In this document: positions 54,607 to 63,701 of the stretch, one piece after another | Position numbering within the stretch: position 1 is the stretch's first letter | Layout of the letters: each line of letters opens with the position of its first letter | Source: SGZJ01 sp949372955 | Lineage (GTDB): Bacteria > Bacteroidota > Bacteroidia > Flavobacteriales > Flavobacteriaceae | Direction: 5' to 3' | Length of the DNA stretch: 64,000 nt | NCBI GenBank assembly: GCA_949372955.1 | Contig: CASIAX010000005.1 | Coordinates: 1-64,000 of the forward strand | Made by a program: the position numbers and the translations under genes | Notes under the pieces: generated by a model | Told to the model about the DNA's origin: nothing | Database searches by the model: none | What the model saw: the letters and a program-made list of their open reading frames with translations, nothing else

Positions 54607-55590
54607 TTATTTATTATTTAAATTTTTAAAATGCACATACGATTTATTAAAGGCTAATGCATCAAATGCAGGAGATCCTTTCACAGTTGTGTTACTCTTT
54701 ACATTGCTTGTTACAGCAGATTTACCTAATATAATAACATTATCACCAACTATTAAATGGCCACTAACTCCAGCTTGCCCTCCAATTTGACAATTTTCTC
54801 CAATTTTTGAAGATCCTGCTATTCCACACTGGGCAGCAATAACGGTATTTTTACCAATAACTACATTGTGAGCAATTTGAATTTGATTATCAAGTTTAAC
54901 TCCTTCATGTATAATAGTTGACCCTAAAGTTGCTCTATCAATAGAAGTTAATGCACCAACACTAACGTTGTTTTTTATTATAACATTACCAATTTGAGGT
55001 ATTTTAATATATACACCATTTTTGTCAGGAGCAAATCCAAATCCATCAGAACCAATAACTGCATTTGAATTAATAATACAGTTATCTCCAATAACGGAAT
55101 CTTTTAAAATATTGGCGCCGGAGTAAATTCTGGTATTGTTACCAATCTTTACATTTTCACCTATAAATACGTTTTCATGAATTTGAACACTATCAAGTAT
55201 TTGAGCTCCTGCACTAATTATAGAAAAAGCACCAACAAAAATATTATTACTAATTATAGCGGTTTTAGATACTTCAGAAAGTTTACTAATACCTGACTTT
55301 ATTTTGGTAGAAGTATTAAACAAGTGCAATAATTTAACAAAACCTATATAAGGATTGTCTACTTTAATCAATATTGGGGTTATGTCAGATTTAACTTTAA
55401 AATCTTTACCTACTACTAATAAAGCAGCTTTGGTTTTGTAAACTAGTGGAGTGTATTTCTTATTGGATAAAAATGTAATAGAATCTTTATCAGCTTCATC
55501 AATTTTTGCAATCTTAGAAACAATTAAACTAGAGTTACCTTCAAGTTTACCATTTAAATATTCAGCTATTTTTAAAGAAGTATATTCCAT
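54607..55590 (-). CDS. lpxD: UDP-3-O-(3-hydroxyacyl)glucosamine N-acyltransferase
   Basis: The 327-residue protein has the LpxD N-terminal domain (MEYTSLKIAEYLNGKLEGN) and then hexapeptide beta-helix repeats with the catalytic His in QIQIAHNVVIGKNT near 235. It adds the second acyl chain in lipid A synthesis. I chose ATG 55590; the frame is open to 55809, but a promoter box (55597-55604) lies inside that extension, and 73 extra residues would be foreign to the family. It heads the leftward operon. Confidence 0.93.
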   Translation of the reverse strand: MEYTSLKIAEYLNGKLEGNSSLIVSKIAKIDEADKDSITFLSNKKYTPLVYKTKAALLVVGKDFKVKSDITPILIKVDNPYIGFVKLLHLFNTSTKIKSGISKLSEVSKTAIISNNIFVGAFSIISAGAQILDSVQIHENVFIGENVKIGNNTRIYSGANILKDSVIGDNCIINSNAVIGSDGFGFAPDKNGVYIKIPQIGNVIIKNNVSVGALTSIDRATLGSTIIHEGVKLDNQIQIAHNVVIGKNTVIAAQCGIAGSSKIGENCQIGGQAGVSGHLIVGDNVIILGKSAVTSNVKSNTTVKGSPAFDALAFNKSYVHFKNLNNK

Positions 55591-55596
55591 TCTTTG

Positions 55597-55630
55597 CAAA
55601 AATATGAAAAATATGGTAAAACATACGCAA
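55597..55630 (-). promoter_or_regulatory. Promoter of the lpxD operon, close to the start codon
   Basis: On the minus strand, TTG (55630-55628) and TATTTTTG (55604-55597) are 23 nt apart. Only 6 nt separate the box from ATG 55590, so the transcript would have almost no leader. Confidence 0.5.
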
Positions 55631-55730
55631 AATGAGAATGTATGATTAGATAAAAGACATATATTTATTTGATTGTAATAATTGTTTAAATTTATACGTT
55701 TAAAATTATATAAATAATAATTAATTAAAT

Positions 55731-57275
55731 ATGAAAATTCTTTGGATAGATGATGAAATAGATTTGCTGAAGCCTCACTTAATATTTCTTGAAAATAAGG
55801 GTTATTCACTTGATACTTCTAACAATGGTATTGAAGGAATTGAGATGTTTAAAAACAACAACTATTCAGCCGTATTATTAGACGAAAACATGAATGGTTT
55901 GAGCGGATTAGAAGTTTTAAATAAAATTAATGAGTTAGACTACAAAGTACCTATTATCATGATTACCAAAAGTGAAGAGGAAAATATAATGGAAGATGCT
56001 ATTGGAAATAAAATATCAGATTACTTAATTAAGCCTGTCAACCCCAATCAAATTTTATTAAGCTTAAAAAAATCAATATCTAAAAATGAATTAGTTATAG
56101 AAAAAACTTTAACAAATTATCAACAAGAGTTTAGAAATATTACAACTGAACTAACTCAAGCAAATAACTATAAAGACTGGGTTAGCTTATATTTAAAATT
56201 GATTTATTGGGAACTGCAATTAAATGACACAAACGAATCTACAATGCAAGAAATATTGATGTCTCAAAAAACTGAATGCAATATTGCTTTCGCAAAGTTT
56301 ATAGATAATAACTATGAGAATTGGGTTAACAGTGATTTGGATAAGCCACTGTTTTCTAATAAATTAATATCTGAAAGGTTAATAAAAGATATCTCAACAA
56401 GTGAAAAAACATTATTTATTGTAATTGATAATTTAAGATATGATCAATGGAAAACTATAGAACCACATATTTTAAAATATTATAATAAATCTAATGAAGA
56501 GGCATATTTTAGTATTTTACCGACTGCAACTCAATACGCTAGAAATTCATTGTTTTCTGGACTAATGCCTTTAGAAATACAAAAAAAATTTCCACAATAC
56601 TGGAAGTTTGATCACGAGGAGGGTGGTAAAAACCTTTATGAAAGAGAGTTGCTTTTAGAAAACTTAAAAACTCTTGGTTTATCTAATTTAAAAACAGAAT
56701 ATATTAAAATAACAAATCTTAAGAAAGGTAAAAAACTAGAGGAAGATTTTAATTCAAAACTTGAAAATGATTTAATAGTTTTAGTTTATAATTTTGTTGA
56801 CATGCTTTCTCACTCAAAAACGGAAATGGAGATGATTAAAGAATTAGCTTCAGATGACAAAAGCTATAGATCATTGACAGCAAGTTGGTTTATTAACTCT
56901 CCACTTATGGGTATTATTAAACAAGCGAGTGAATTAAATATTAAGCTAGTAATAACTACAGATCATGGAACTATTAATGTAAAAAATCCAACAAGAGTAA
57001 TTGGAAATAAAGACTTAAGCTCAAACTTGAGATACAAAACAGGAAGAAGCTTGTCATATAACGACAAGGAAGTGATATCATTTGTTAATCCATCTGTAAT
57101 AGGCCTACCATCGGTGTCTATAAATAGTCCTTTTATCTTTGCTAAAGATGATAAGTTTTTTGCTTACCCAAACAATTTCAACCACTATGTGTCTTATTTT
57201 AAAGACACCTACCAGCATGGAGGCGTATCAATGGAGGAAATCATAATTCCATATGTTGTTTTAGATCCGAAATAA
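55731..57275 (+). CDS. porX: PorX-like response regulator with PglZ phosphatase domain
   Basis: The 514-residue protein has a CheY-like receiver (1-120) with acidic DDEID near 7, phospho-acceptor Asp51 in AVLLDENMNG, the Thr of IMITKSEEEN near 79 and Lys in LIKPVNPNQ near 102. A helical linker follows. A C-terminal PglZ/alkaline-phosphatase domain carries IVIDNLRYDQW near 229 and TTDHGTIN. This is the architecture of PorX, which controls type IX secretion genes and gliding in Bacteroidota. It is divergent from lpxD and followed 2 bp later by tsaE. Confidence 0.9.
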   Translation: MKILWIDDEIDLLKPHLIFLENKGYSLDTSNNGIEGIEMFKNNNYSAVLLDENMNGLSGLEVLNKINELDYKVPIIMITKSEEENIMEDAIGNKISDYLIKPVNPNQILLSLKKSISKNELVIEKTLTNYQQEFRNITTELTQANNYKDWVSLYLKLIYWELQLNDTNESTMQEILMSQKTECNIAFAKFIDNNYENWVNSDLDKPLFSNKLISERLIKDISTSEKTLFIVIDNLRYDQWKTIEPHILKYYNKSNEEAYFSILPTATQYARNSLFSGLMPLEIQKKFPQYWKFDHEEGGKNLYERELLLENLKTLGLSNLKTEYIKITNLKKGKKLEEDFNSKLENDLIVLVYNFVDMLSHSKTEMEMIKELASDDKSYRSLTASWFINSPLMGIIKQASELNIKLVITTDHGTINVKNPTRVIGNKDLSSNLRYKTGRSLSYNDKEVISFVNPSVIGLPSVSINSPFIFAKDDKFFAYPNNFNHYVSYFKDTYQHGGVSMEEIIIPYVVLDPK

Positions 57276-57277
57276 TT

Positions 57278-57697
57278 ATGAACAAAATATTGTATTATAA
57301 AATTAGTGATATTGACTTAGCTGTAAAATTTATTTTAAATAATATTAATAGTAAATACCTCTTATTTAACGGCCCAATGGGTTCTGGGAAAACAACTTTA
57401 ATAAAAGCTATTGTAAGTGAATTTGGTAGTGATGACTCTGTGTCTAGCCCAAGTTTTTCCTTAGTGAATGAGTATAAAATAAAAGATTCTGTAGTTTATC
57501 ATTTTGATTTTTACAGAATTAAAAATGAAATAGAAGCTTTTGATATTGGTTTTGAAGATTATTTAAGAGAAGATGTATGGTGTTTTATCGAATGGGGAGA
57601 AAATATACCAAACTTAATACCAAATAATGTGAATTTGATTAATTTTACAGAAATAAATGGTGACAGCAGAATAATAGAAATAAATTTAAATGAATAA
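57278..57697 (+). CDS. tsaE: tRNA threonylcarbamoyladenosine biosynthesis ATPase TsaE
   Basis: The 139-residue P-loop protein has Walker A GPMGSGKTT at 32-40, the SSPSFSLVNEY segment near 60 and FDFYRIK near 82, then FIEWGEN near 105. It supports TsaB-TsaD in t6A synthesis; TsaD is at 11672. Its stop overlaps the start of the alanine dehydrogenase gene by 8 bp. Confidence 0.93.
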   Translation: MNKILYYKISDIDLAVKFILNNINSKYLLFNGPMGSGKTTLIKAIVSEFGSDDSVSSPSFSLVNEYKIKDSVVYHFDFYRIKNEIEAFDIGFEDYLREDVWCFIEWGENIPNLIPNNVNLINFTEINGDSRIIEINLNE

Positions 57698-58889
57698 AAT
57701 TAATTATCCATTTAGTAAAGAACAACTAATTCCACAGGAAGAAAGACTGGAATTAACTCAAATAAAAAAAGAATTCATTATTGGTATTCCAAAAGAAGAT
57801 TCTGAAAATGAGAAGAGAATCTGCTTAACTCCTGATTCTGTTAGCTACCTAATATCAAATGATTTTAAAATTAATATTGAGACTGGGGCTGGTGAGGGTT
57901 CAAATTTTACTGATTTAGATTACTCTGAAGCAGGGGCAGTAATAGTGAATAATAAAAAGGATATATACAATTGTCCAATAATTTTAAAAATAGCACCACC
58001 AAATGAGTTAGAAGTTAATTTAATTAAACAAAACTCAATACTAATATCTGCTTTAGATTTAACAGTAAATCAATTAAATAATTTAAAAGCATTAATTAAT
58101 AAAAAAATAACTTGTATTGCCTTTGAGTTTATACAAGAAAGAGATAGCTCATACCCAATTGTTAGTCAACAGAATGAGATTTCTGGTCAAGCATCTGTTT
58201 TAATTTCTTCAGAATTATTATCAAACACCAGCAATAATGGCAAAGGATTGTTTTTTGGTAATTTAAGCGGAGTCCCTCCAACTGATGTAGTAATAATTGG
58301 ATCTGATAAAGTAGCCGAATCTGCGGCTATTGCAGCAACAAAGCTTGGTGCAAGGATCAAAATTTTTAGTAATTCGATTTTTAGATTAAATGAAATTCAA
58401 AAATTAATTCAAAAACCTATTTACACATCTACCATACAGAAAAAACAACTTACAAAGGCTTTGATGAGATGTGATGTAGCTATTGGAGCTGTAAAAGATA
58501 ATGAAACTACTAAGCATATAGTTAGTGAGGAAATGGTAATGAAAATGAAAAAAGGCGCTGTTATAATAGATACTAGTTTGGACACCACTGGTGCATTTGA
58601 GACAAGTAGCGTTACGAGTCATGATAAACCAACATTTGTAAAACATGAAGTAATTCATTATTGTGTCCCTAACATAAACTCTAGATATTCAAGGACATCA
58701 TCTATTTGTTTAAGTAATGTTTTAACTCCATATTTAATCAAGTCAATAAAGTATGGTAGTTTTGAGAATTTTATAAGAAATAATAATCCATTAAAAAAGG
58801 GTGTTTACTTATTTAACGGATTAAATACGAATAAGATGATTAAAGAATTATTTAATATAGATTATAACAATATAAATAATATTATATGA
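57690..58889 (+). CDS. ald: Alanine dehydrogenase
   Basis: The 399-residue protein resembles the alanine dehydrogenase/PNT family: IGIPKEDSENEKRICLTPDSV near 31-51, then a Rossmann segment VVIIGSDKVAESAAIAATKLGA near 197-218, and VIIDTSLDTTGAFETS near 290. It interconverts alanine and pyruvate with NAD. It is longer at the N-terminus than classical Ald, a form common in Flavobacteriia. It overlaps tsaE and is followed by the DUF4258 gene with a 4-bp overlap. Confidence 0.85.
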   Translation: MNKINYPFSKEQLIPQEERLELTQIKKEFIIGIPKEDSENEKRICLTPDSVSYLISNDFKINIETGAGEGSNFTDLDYSEAGAVIVNNKKDIYNCPIILKIAPPNELEVNLIKQNSILISALDLTVNQLNNLKALINKKITCIAFEFIQERDSSYPIVSQQNEISGQASVLISSELLSNTSNNGKGLFFGNLSGVPPTDVVIIGSDKVAESAAIAATKLGARIKIFSNSIFRLNEIQKLIQKPIYTSTIQKKQLTKALMRCDVAIGAVKDNETTKHIVSEEMVMKMKKGAVIIDTSLDTTGAFETSSVTSHDKPTFVKHEVIHYCVPNINSRYSRTSSICLSNVLTPYLIKSIKYGSFENFIRNNNPLKKGVYLFNGLNTNKMIKELFNIDYNNINNII

Positions 58890-59257
58890 AATTAATTAAC
58901 AGGTTCATTTATTTTTTTGTTGGACTCTCGATAGGCTTGATTTTTTTAGCTTTTTTATTTCAAAAAAAGAATACAAAATTTAATTACCTGCCAAATTCAA
59001 GGGTAATTAATGACATTAATAGTAAAAAAATTCATTATTCACCTGAATTACATACAGCTTTTGCGAAAAATAAAATAACTACTTCTAAAGTTCAAGAAAT
59101 TATAAAATATGGCGAAGTGAATTTTTCAAAAAGTAATACTAAACTAGATAGTTGTAATATTTACACAATTGAAACAACAATTGAACAAATAAGTTATGCC
59201 GTAAAATTAGAGAACTGCAAAAATGAAGTTAAGATTATTAGCTATACTTTAGAATAA
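58886..59257 (+). CDS. DUF4258 protein with membrane anchor
   Basis: The 123-residue protein has one N-terminal helix (FIYFFVGLSIGLIFLAFLF). A soluble region IHYSPELHTAFAKNKITTSKVQEIIKYGEVNF then matches DUF4258-like proteins. It is translationally coupled to ald (ATGA overlap) and overlaps the opposing proline dehydrogenase gene by 16 bp at its end. Function unknown. Confidence 0.7.
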   Translation: MKLINRFIYFFVGLSIGLIFLAFLFQKKNTKFNYLPNSRVINDINSKKIHYSPELHTAFAKNKITTSKVQEIIKYGEVNFSKSNTKLDSCNIYTIETTIEQISYAVKLENCKNEVKIISYTLE

Positions 59258-60423
59258 TTTTTTCTTCTATTTATTTCTTTACTAAATAGTGATAACTCTC
59301 TGGAGGTTTGACCTCTAACTGATTTGTTCTCGTCCGCTCTTCTTAACAGGTATGGAATAACATCTTTCACAGGCCCAAAAGGTAAATATTTCGCAACCTT
59401 ATATCCAAGGTGAGACAAATTATAACTAATATGATCACTCATCCCATATAATTGGCTAAACCAAACCTTACCATCATTAATAGGGATATTATGATTAGTC
59501 ATATAATTAATTGCTAGGGTATTACTTTCTTCATTATGACTTCCAATAAAAATTGAAAATAAATTAATATTAGTAAATATGAAATTCATACAATCGTTAA
59601 AACTTTTATCAGTTTCGTTTTTGCTATTATGGATTGGTGAAGTATAGTTTAATTCTATAGCTCTATCACGCTCCTTTTCCAAATAAGCGCCTCTAACAAG
59701 CTTAATTCCAATATTTATATTAGAGTCAAAGTATTTATCTTTTAGATCTTTAATGTAGTTTAATCTATCAGTTCTATACGCTTGAACTGTATTGTAAACT
59801 GTAGCTCGCTTGGTATTATATTTAATTATTAAATTTTCAAATATTTGATCAACACTAGGTTGAATCCAAGACTCTTCGGCATCTATTAAAACAGAAACAT
59901 GATTTAATAAAGCACTCTCACATATCAAATTAAACCTGTTAATAATTTTATTCCATTCAATTTCTTGATTTCTTGATAATGATTCGTAGTTAGAAACCTT
60001 TTCATATAGACTAAACTCCCCAATAGCTGTAGGTTTAAATACTATAAATGGAAAATTATTATCCGTATTAAGAGCAATTAGATCTAAGGTTCTAGAAACA
60101 GTATTGTCAAAAGCGTAATTATCTACTAAACCTTCAACTGAATAATCTAATATTGAGTATATATTACTAGAACTTAAATTATTTACAGTTTTTATACAGT
60201 CCTCTTCATTTTCACCTCCACAGAATTGTTTAAATATCGAGGACTTCACAAACCAATTAGTTGGGCTACCTAGAAAAAAAGGAAATTTAGTTAAGAAAAA
60301 CTTTGAAATAGAAACAATACTAGATTTAGAAATAATTTTAAATATATAATACCCTCGATATAAGTCAATTTTAGACTTGCTTTTAAAAGCTATTTCAGTA
60401 TTATCAAACAAGTTATTTTCCAT
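59242..60423 (-). CDS. Proline dehydrogenase
   Basis: The 393-residue FAD enzyme has a TIM-barrel PRODH domain. LIDAEESWIQPS near 200, IKLVRGAYLEKERDRA near 257-272, FIGSHNEES near 310, and LPFGPVKDVIPYLLRRADEN near 353-372, whose paired Arg bind the proline carboxylate. It oxidises proline to pyrroline-5-carboxylate. It is a stand-alone form without the P5C dehydrogenase domain. A TATATTTG box lies 16 bp upstream on the minus strand. Confidence 0.9.
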   Translation of the reverse strand: MENNLFDNTEIAFKSKSKIDLYRGYYIFKIISKSSIVSISKFFLTKFPFFLGSPTNWFVKSSIFKQFCGGENEEDCIKTVNNLSSSNIYSILDYSVEGLVDNYAFDNTVSRTLDLIALNTDNNFPFIVFKPTAIGEFSLYEKVSNYESLSRNQEIEWNKIINRFNLICESALLNHVSVLIDAEESWIQPSVDQIFENLIIKYNTKRATVYNTVQAYRTDRLNYIKDLKDKYFDSNINIGIKLVRGAYLEKERDRAIELNYTSPIHNSKNETDKSFNDCMNFIFTNINLFSIFIGSHNEESNTLAINYMTNHNIPINDGKVWFSQLYGMSDHISYNLSHLGYKVAKYLPFGPVKDVIPYLLRRADENKSVRGQTSRELSLFSKEINRRKNYSKV

Positions 60424-60505
60424 CCTTTAAAAACTAAACAAATATATTCATATACATTGTACTTTATAAATTATAAACTACTATTTTTAATATTATTTTT
60501 AATCT

Positions 60506-61585
60506 ATGAAGTCTATTTCAACAAACAACTATCCAATTCATTTTGGTGAAAATGCTTATTCTAAATTAAATACATATTTAGATGAAAATGATACATCAAA
60601 AATCATTGTATTAACTGATAGTGATACAACTAAATATTGTTATGATATTTTTATTTCTAAATTAAACAATTATAAAAATAGAAATTTTATAGAAATTAGT
60701 TTTTCCAAAGGAGAAGAAAATAAAAACATATCTACATGTCAAATAATATGGAACAGTCTCTCTGAGGCTGGAGCTGATAGAGGTTCTTTACTAATAAATT
60801 TAGGAGGTGGAGTAGTAACTGATATTGGAGGATTTGTAGCTTCTACTTTTATGAGAGGTTTCGATTTTATCAATATACCTACTACCCTATTAGCAATGGT
60901 TGATGCTTCTATTGGAGGTAAGACAGGAGTTGATTTAAATAATATAAAGAACCAAATTGGAGTAATTAATAATCCATCTATGATTATAATTGATCCAATT
61001 TTCTTAAAAACCTTACCTCAAATTGAAATGAATTCTGGTTTTAGTGAAATGGTAAAACATTCGTTAATTTCCAGTAAAAGCAATTGGGATAAAATTAAAA
61101 CTGATGATATTACTGATTTTCAAATTGGCTATACTTTTTATAACTCAATATTAATTAAATCTGAAATTGTAGATAAGGACCCAAATGAAAAAAACATCAG
61201 AAAAGTATTAAATTATGGCCATACAATTGGACACGCTGTCGAGTCATTTTGTTTGAATTCTAAACATCATCAAACACTAACTCACGGAGAAAGCATAGCC
61301 ATTGGCATGATATTAGAAGGCTATATATCAACCATTAAATTAGGTTTTAATAAAGACTTAAATAATTCTATAAATAAATTCTTTGTAAATATTTTTAGAA
61401 AAACCAAATTCACAGATATTGATATCAATGAGATAATTAAGCTTCTAAAGTATGATAAAAAAAATAGAAATGGTGAAATTAATTTTGTGCTATTAAAAGA
61501 TATTGGAGAAGTAGTTATAGATCAAAAAGTTGATGATAAACTTGTTAAGGAATCTTTTTTATATTATTTAAATGATCTTAAATAA
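60506..61585 (+). CDS. aroB: 3-dehydroquinate synthase
   Basis: The 359-residue protein has the NAD site GGGVVTDIGGFVASTFMRG near 98-116, PTTLLAMVDASIGGKTGVD near 124-142, SGFSEMVKHSLI near 175 and the zinc ligands in NYGHTIGHAVESF and LTHGESIAIGM. It closes DAHP to 3-dehydroquinate in the shikimate pathway, with AroC encoded at 35584. Its end overlaps the Lrp gene by 8 bp, tail-to-tail. Confidence 0.95.
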   Translation: MKSISTNNYPIHFGENAYSKLNTYLDENDTSKIIVLTDSDTTKYCYDIFISKLNNYKNRNFIEISFSKGEENKNISTCQIIWNSLSEAGADRGSLLINLGGGVVTDIGGFVASTFMRGFDFINIPTTLLAMVDASIGGKTGVDLNNIKNQIGVINNPSMIIIDPIFLKTLPQIEMNSGFSEMVKHSLISSKSNWDKIKTDDITDFQIGYTFYNSILIKSEIVDKDPNEKNIRKVLNYGHTIGHAVESFCLNSKHHQTLTHGESIAIGMILEGYISTIKLGFNKDLNNSINKFFVNIFRKTKFTDIDINEIIKLLKYDKKNRNGEINFVLLKDIGEVVIDQKVDDKLVKESFLYYLNDLK

Positions 61586-62063
61586 GTTCATTGAAAATCG
61601 CATGCATCAGTCTTTTCTTATCATTTATGCTCTCTTCAAGAGAAATCATTGATTCAGTCCTGTAAACACCCTCGATATCATCTAATTTAAATATAATATC
61701 CTTGGCATCGTTAGTGTCTTTTGCTCTAATCTTGGCATAAATATTAAACTTTCCAGTTGTTATATGAGCTACAGTTACATTTGGAATATCATTAATTCTC
61801 TCTACCACAAATTGAACTTGAGATGTATTCTCTAAATATATTCCAACATAAGCGATAAACGAATAACCAAGCTTATTATAATCTAATATTAATGAAGAAC
61901 CTTTTATCAAGCCTGCATCTTCCATTTTCTTAACTCTAACATGAACAGTTCCTGCTGAAATCAAAAGTTTTTTTGCGATGTCAGTAAAGGGAACTCTAGT
62001 GTTTTCAATTAACATATCTAATATTTGATGATCTATTTCATCTAATTTAAATTTTGATTCCAT
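61578..62063 (-). CDS. Lrp/AsnC family transcriptional regulator
   Basis: The 161-residue protein has an N-terminal winged helix-turn-helix (KLDEIDHQILDMLIENTRVPFTDIAKKLLISAGTVHVRVKKMEDAG split over residues 5-52). A C-terminal RAM ligand-binding domain follows (about 68-150; HITTGKFNIYAKIRAKD). Such proteins sense amino acids and regulate their metabolism. Proline and alanine catabolic genes lie just upstream in the window, but control of them is only a guess. Confidence 0.92.
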   Translation of the reverse strand: MESKFKLDEIDHQILDMLIENTRVPFTDIAKKLLISAGTVHVRVKKMEDAGLIKGSSLILDYNKLGYSFIAYVGIYLENTSQVQFVVERINDIPNVTVAHITTGKFNIYAKIRAKDTNDAKDIIFKLDDIEGVYRTESMISLEESINDKKRLMHAIFNELI

Positions 62064-62149
62064 AAGTTTATTTTAATTAAAGTAAAAAGCTAATTTATAC
62101 AAAAACATTGAATTATTCTTAAAAAAACACACTATTAATTAAATTTTAT

Positions 62150-63265
62150 CTAGAGATTAAGGCTGTTTACTAGAGATTCATTTAATTCAGCACCAATCTT
62201 AAAAGACATTAAGTCTGCATTATATTTAAAAGCACTTAAATCAATCTCTCTATGACATAAGAAATTAGTTAAATCACCTATATCTCTAATTATAGGTTTG
62301 AAAATTATTTCATTATCACAAAGTGTTTCTTTGAAATTTACTCCTACCTGAATTCCTGAATTTATAGCTGAAACATTATTAAGAATAATATCGAAAAATC
62401 TAATTTTATTTTTCGGAATAAGAGAGTACTTAACTTTTGAAGTATAGACATTTGTGTCACAAATTATATTAAGTGCTATCACCAACGAAACAAACATGTA
62501 TTTCCTTGTTGTTTCTCTATTGTAATCCAAATCAAAAAAACCAGATTCAAATAAAACAGTTGACGATCCTTTCTTTTGAAAATGATCACCAAAGCAGTTG
62601 TCATTGTAATTGTCATCATATAATCGGACCCTGTCATTAATGATGTTTGAAAGTTCACTGTAAATACCTTCAATTAAAAACATTGCATTAGCTCTACTGC
62701 TATTTATAGAGTTCTCATAGTCAAAGCAAGGAGCTAAAAAGCTTAACCCGCTTGGGTTATTGTCATTTTCTGCTCCATAAATAGTTCTTTGGTCATGTAA
62801 ATTAAAACAATAGTTAGGCTTAATTTTTTCAAAATAAGAATTCAATAGCTTTGACTCTAGTTGTGAATTTTCTTTTGCATCTCTATTAAGGTCTATTTTA
62901 TTAAAATTCTCTCTGGTATATAATCTAGCACCATCAGGGTTAAGTATGGGGATAATAAATAAACTACAATTTTCTAATATTTCAAAAAACTCATTATTAT
63001 GAAAGCAATTAACTAAATCTAGTAAACTTTTGGTTGATGTGGATTCATTTCCATGCATTTGAGACCAAATAAGTATTTTGATTTTTCCAGTACCTATACG
63101 AACAGACTTAATCGATTCACCATTTACGCTGAGTCCAATTTCTTTGAACTTATAAACAGAACTTGATTTATTAAATGCAAGGTGATCATTATTTAAGTAC
63201 TTACTATTTAGACCTAATAGTTTGAATTTTTCAAAAACCTGAATTATATTTATAATATTTTTCAT
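62150..63265 (-). CDS. M14 family zinc carboxypeptidase
   Basis: The 371-residue protein has the M14 zinc motif His-x-x-Glu in WSQMHGNESTS near 70-80, IIPILNPDGARLYTREN with the conserved NPDG near 110, NLHDQRT with the third ligand near 150, and the catalytic Glu in VLFESGFFD near 243. It removes amino acids from peptides, perhaps cell-wall stem peptides. There is no signal peptide, so a cytoplasmic site is likely. I use ATG 63265; a TATCTTTG box ends 3 bp upstream. Confidence 0.85.
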   Translation of the reverse strand: MKNIINIIQVFEKFKLLGLNSKYLNNDHLAFNKSSSVYKFKEIGLSVNGESIKSVRIGTGKIKILIWSQMHGNESTSTKSLLDLVNCFHNNEFFEILENCSLFIIPILNPDGARLYTRENFNKIDLNRDAKENSQLESKLLNSYFEKIKPNYCFNLHDQRTIYGAENDNNPSGLSFLAPCFDYENSINSSRANAMFLIEGIYSELSNIINDRVRLYDDNYNDNCFGDHFQKKGSSTVLFESGFFDLDYNRETTRKYMFVSLVIALNIICDTNVYTSKVKYSLIPKNKIRFFDIILNNVSAINSGIQVGVNFKETLCDNEIIFKPIIRDIGDLTNFLCHREIDLSAFKYNADLMSFKIGAELNESLVNSLNL

Positions 63266-63329
63266 TGACAAAGATAGTAAGCTAAGTTATAATTTTTAAT
63301 TAAATTGCAAACAGAACATTTAAATAACT

Positions 63330-63701
63330 ATGAAATATTTCAGTCTATTTTTACTTATAATTTTTTTGTCTTGTAACTCCAAACAAGAAAGGATTTGTGA
63401 GAACTTTAAAAACGGAAAATATAAAAGTGTAATTACTATAGATGAAATAGAATATGTATCTATTTTTACTAGAAATGATAGTATTCAAATTGAAATTTTT
63501 AATAATGTTGTAGACTCAAGCTATGTTAGATGGGTCAATGATTGCGAAGTCGTCTTTACTACAATTAATCCTATAAATATTCAGCAGAAAAAACCAGTAC
63601 TAGTTAAAATATTAAGAACTTTTGAAGATTCTTATGATTTTGAGTATTCGTATGTAGGGGAAACAACAAAACAACAAGGAACGGCTGTTATTTTAGAATA
63701 A
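63330..63701 (+). CDS. Small lipoprotein of unknown function
   Basis: The 123-residue protein has a lipoprotein signal (YFSLFLLIIFLSCNS, lipid Cys at 15). A beta-rich region of about 100 residues follows with YSYVGETTKQQGTAVI at the end. Homologues are sometimes named DNA topoisomerase IV only because the gene neighbours parC, as it does here. Its 3' end overlaps the opposing topoisomerase gene by 9 bp. Confidence 0.7.
   Translation: MKYFSLFLLIIFLSCNSKQERICENFKNGKYKSVITIDEIEYVSIFTRNDSIQIEIFNNVVDSSYVRWVNDCEVVFTTINPINIQQKKPVLVKILRTFEDSYDFEYSYVGETTKQQGTAVILE

Noticed and set aside
63330..63701. DNA topoisomerase IV (as name for the small lipoprotein)
   Set aside because: The sequence is a secreted lipoprotein; the real topoisomerase tail is on the other strand from 63693.
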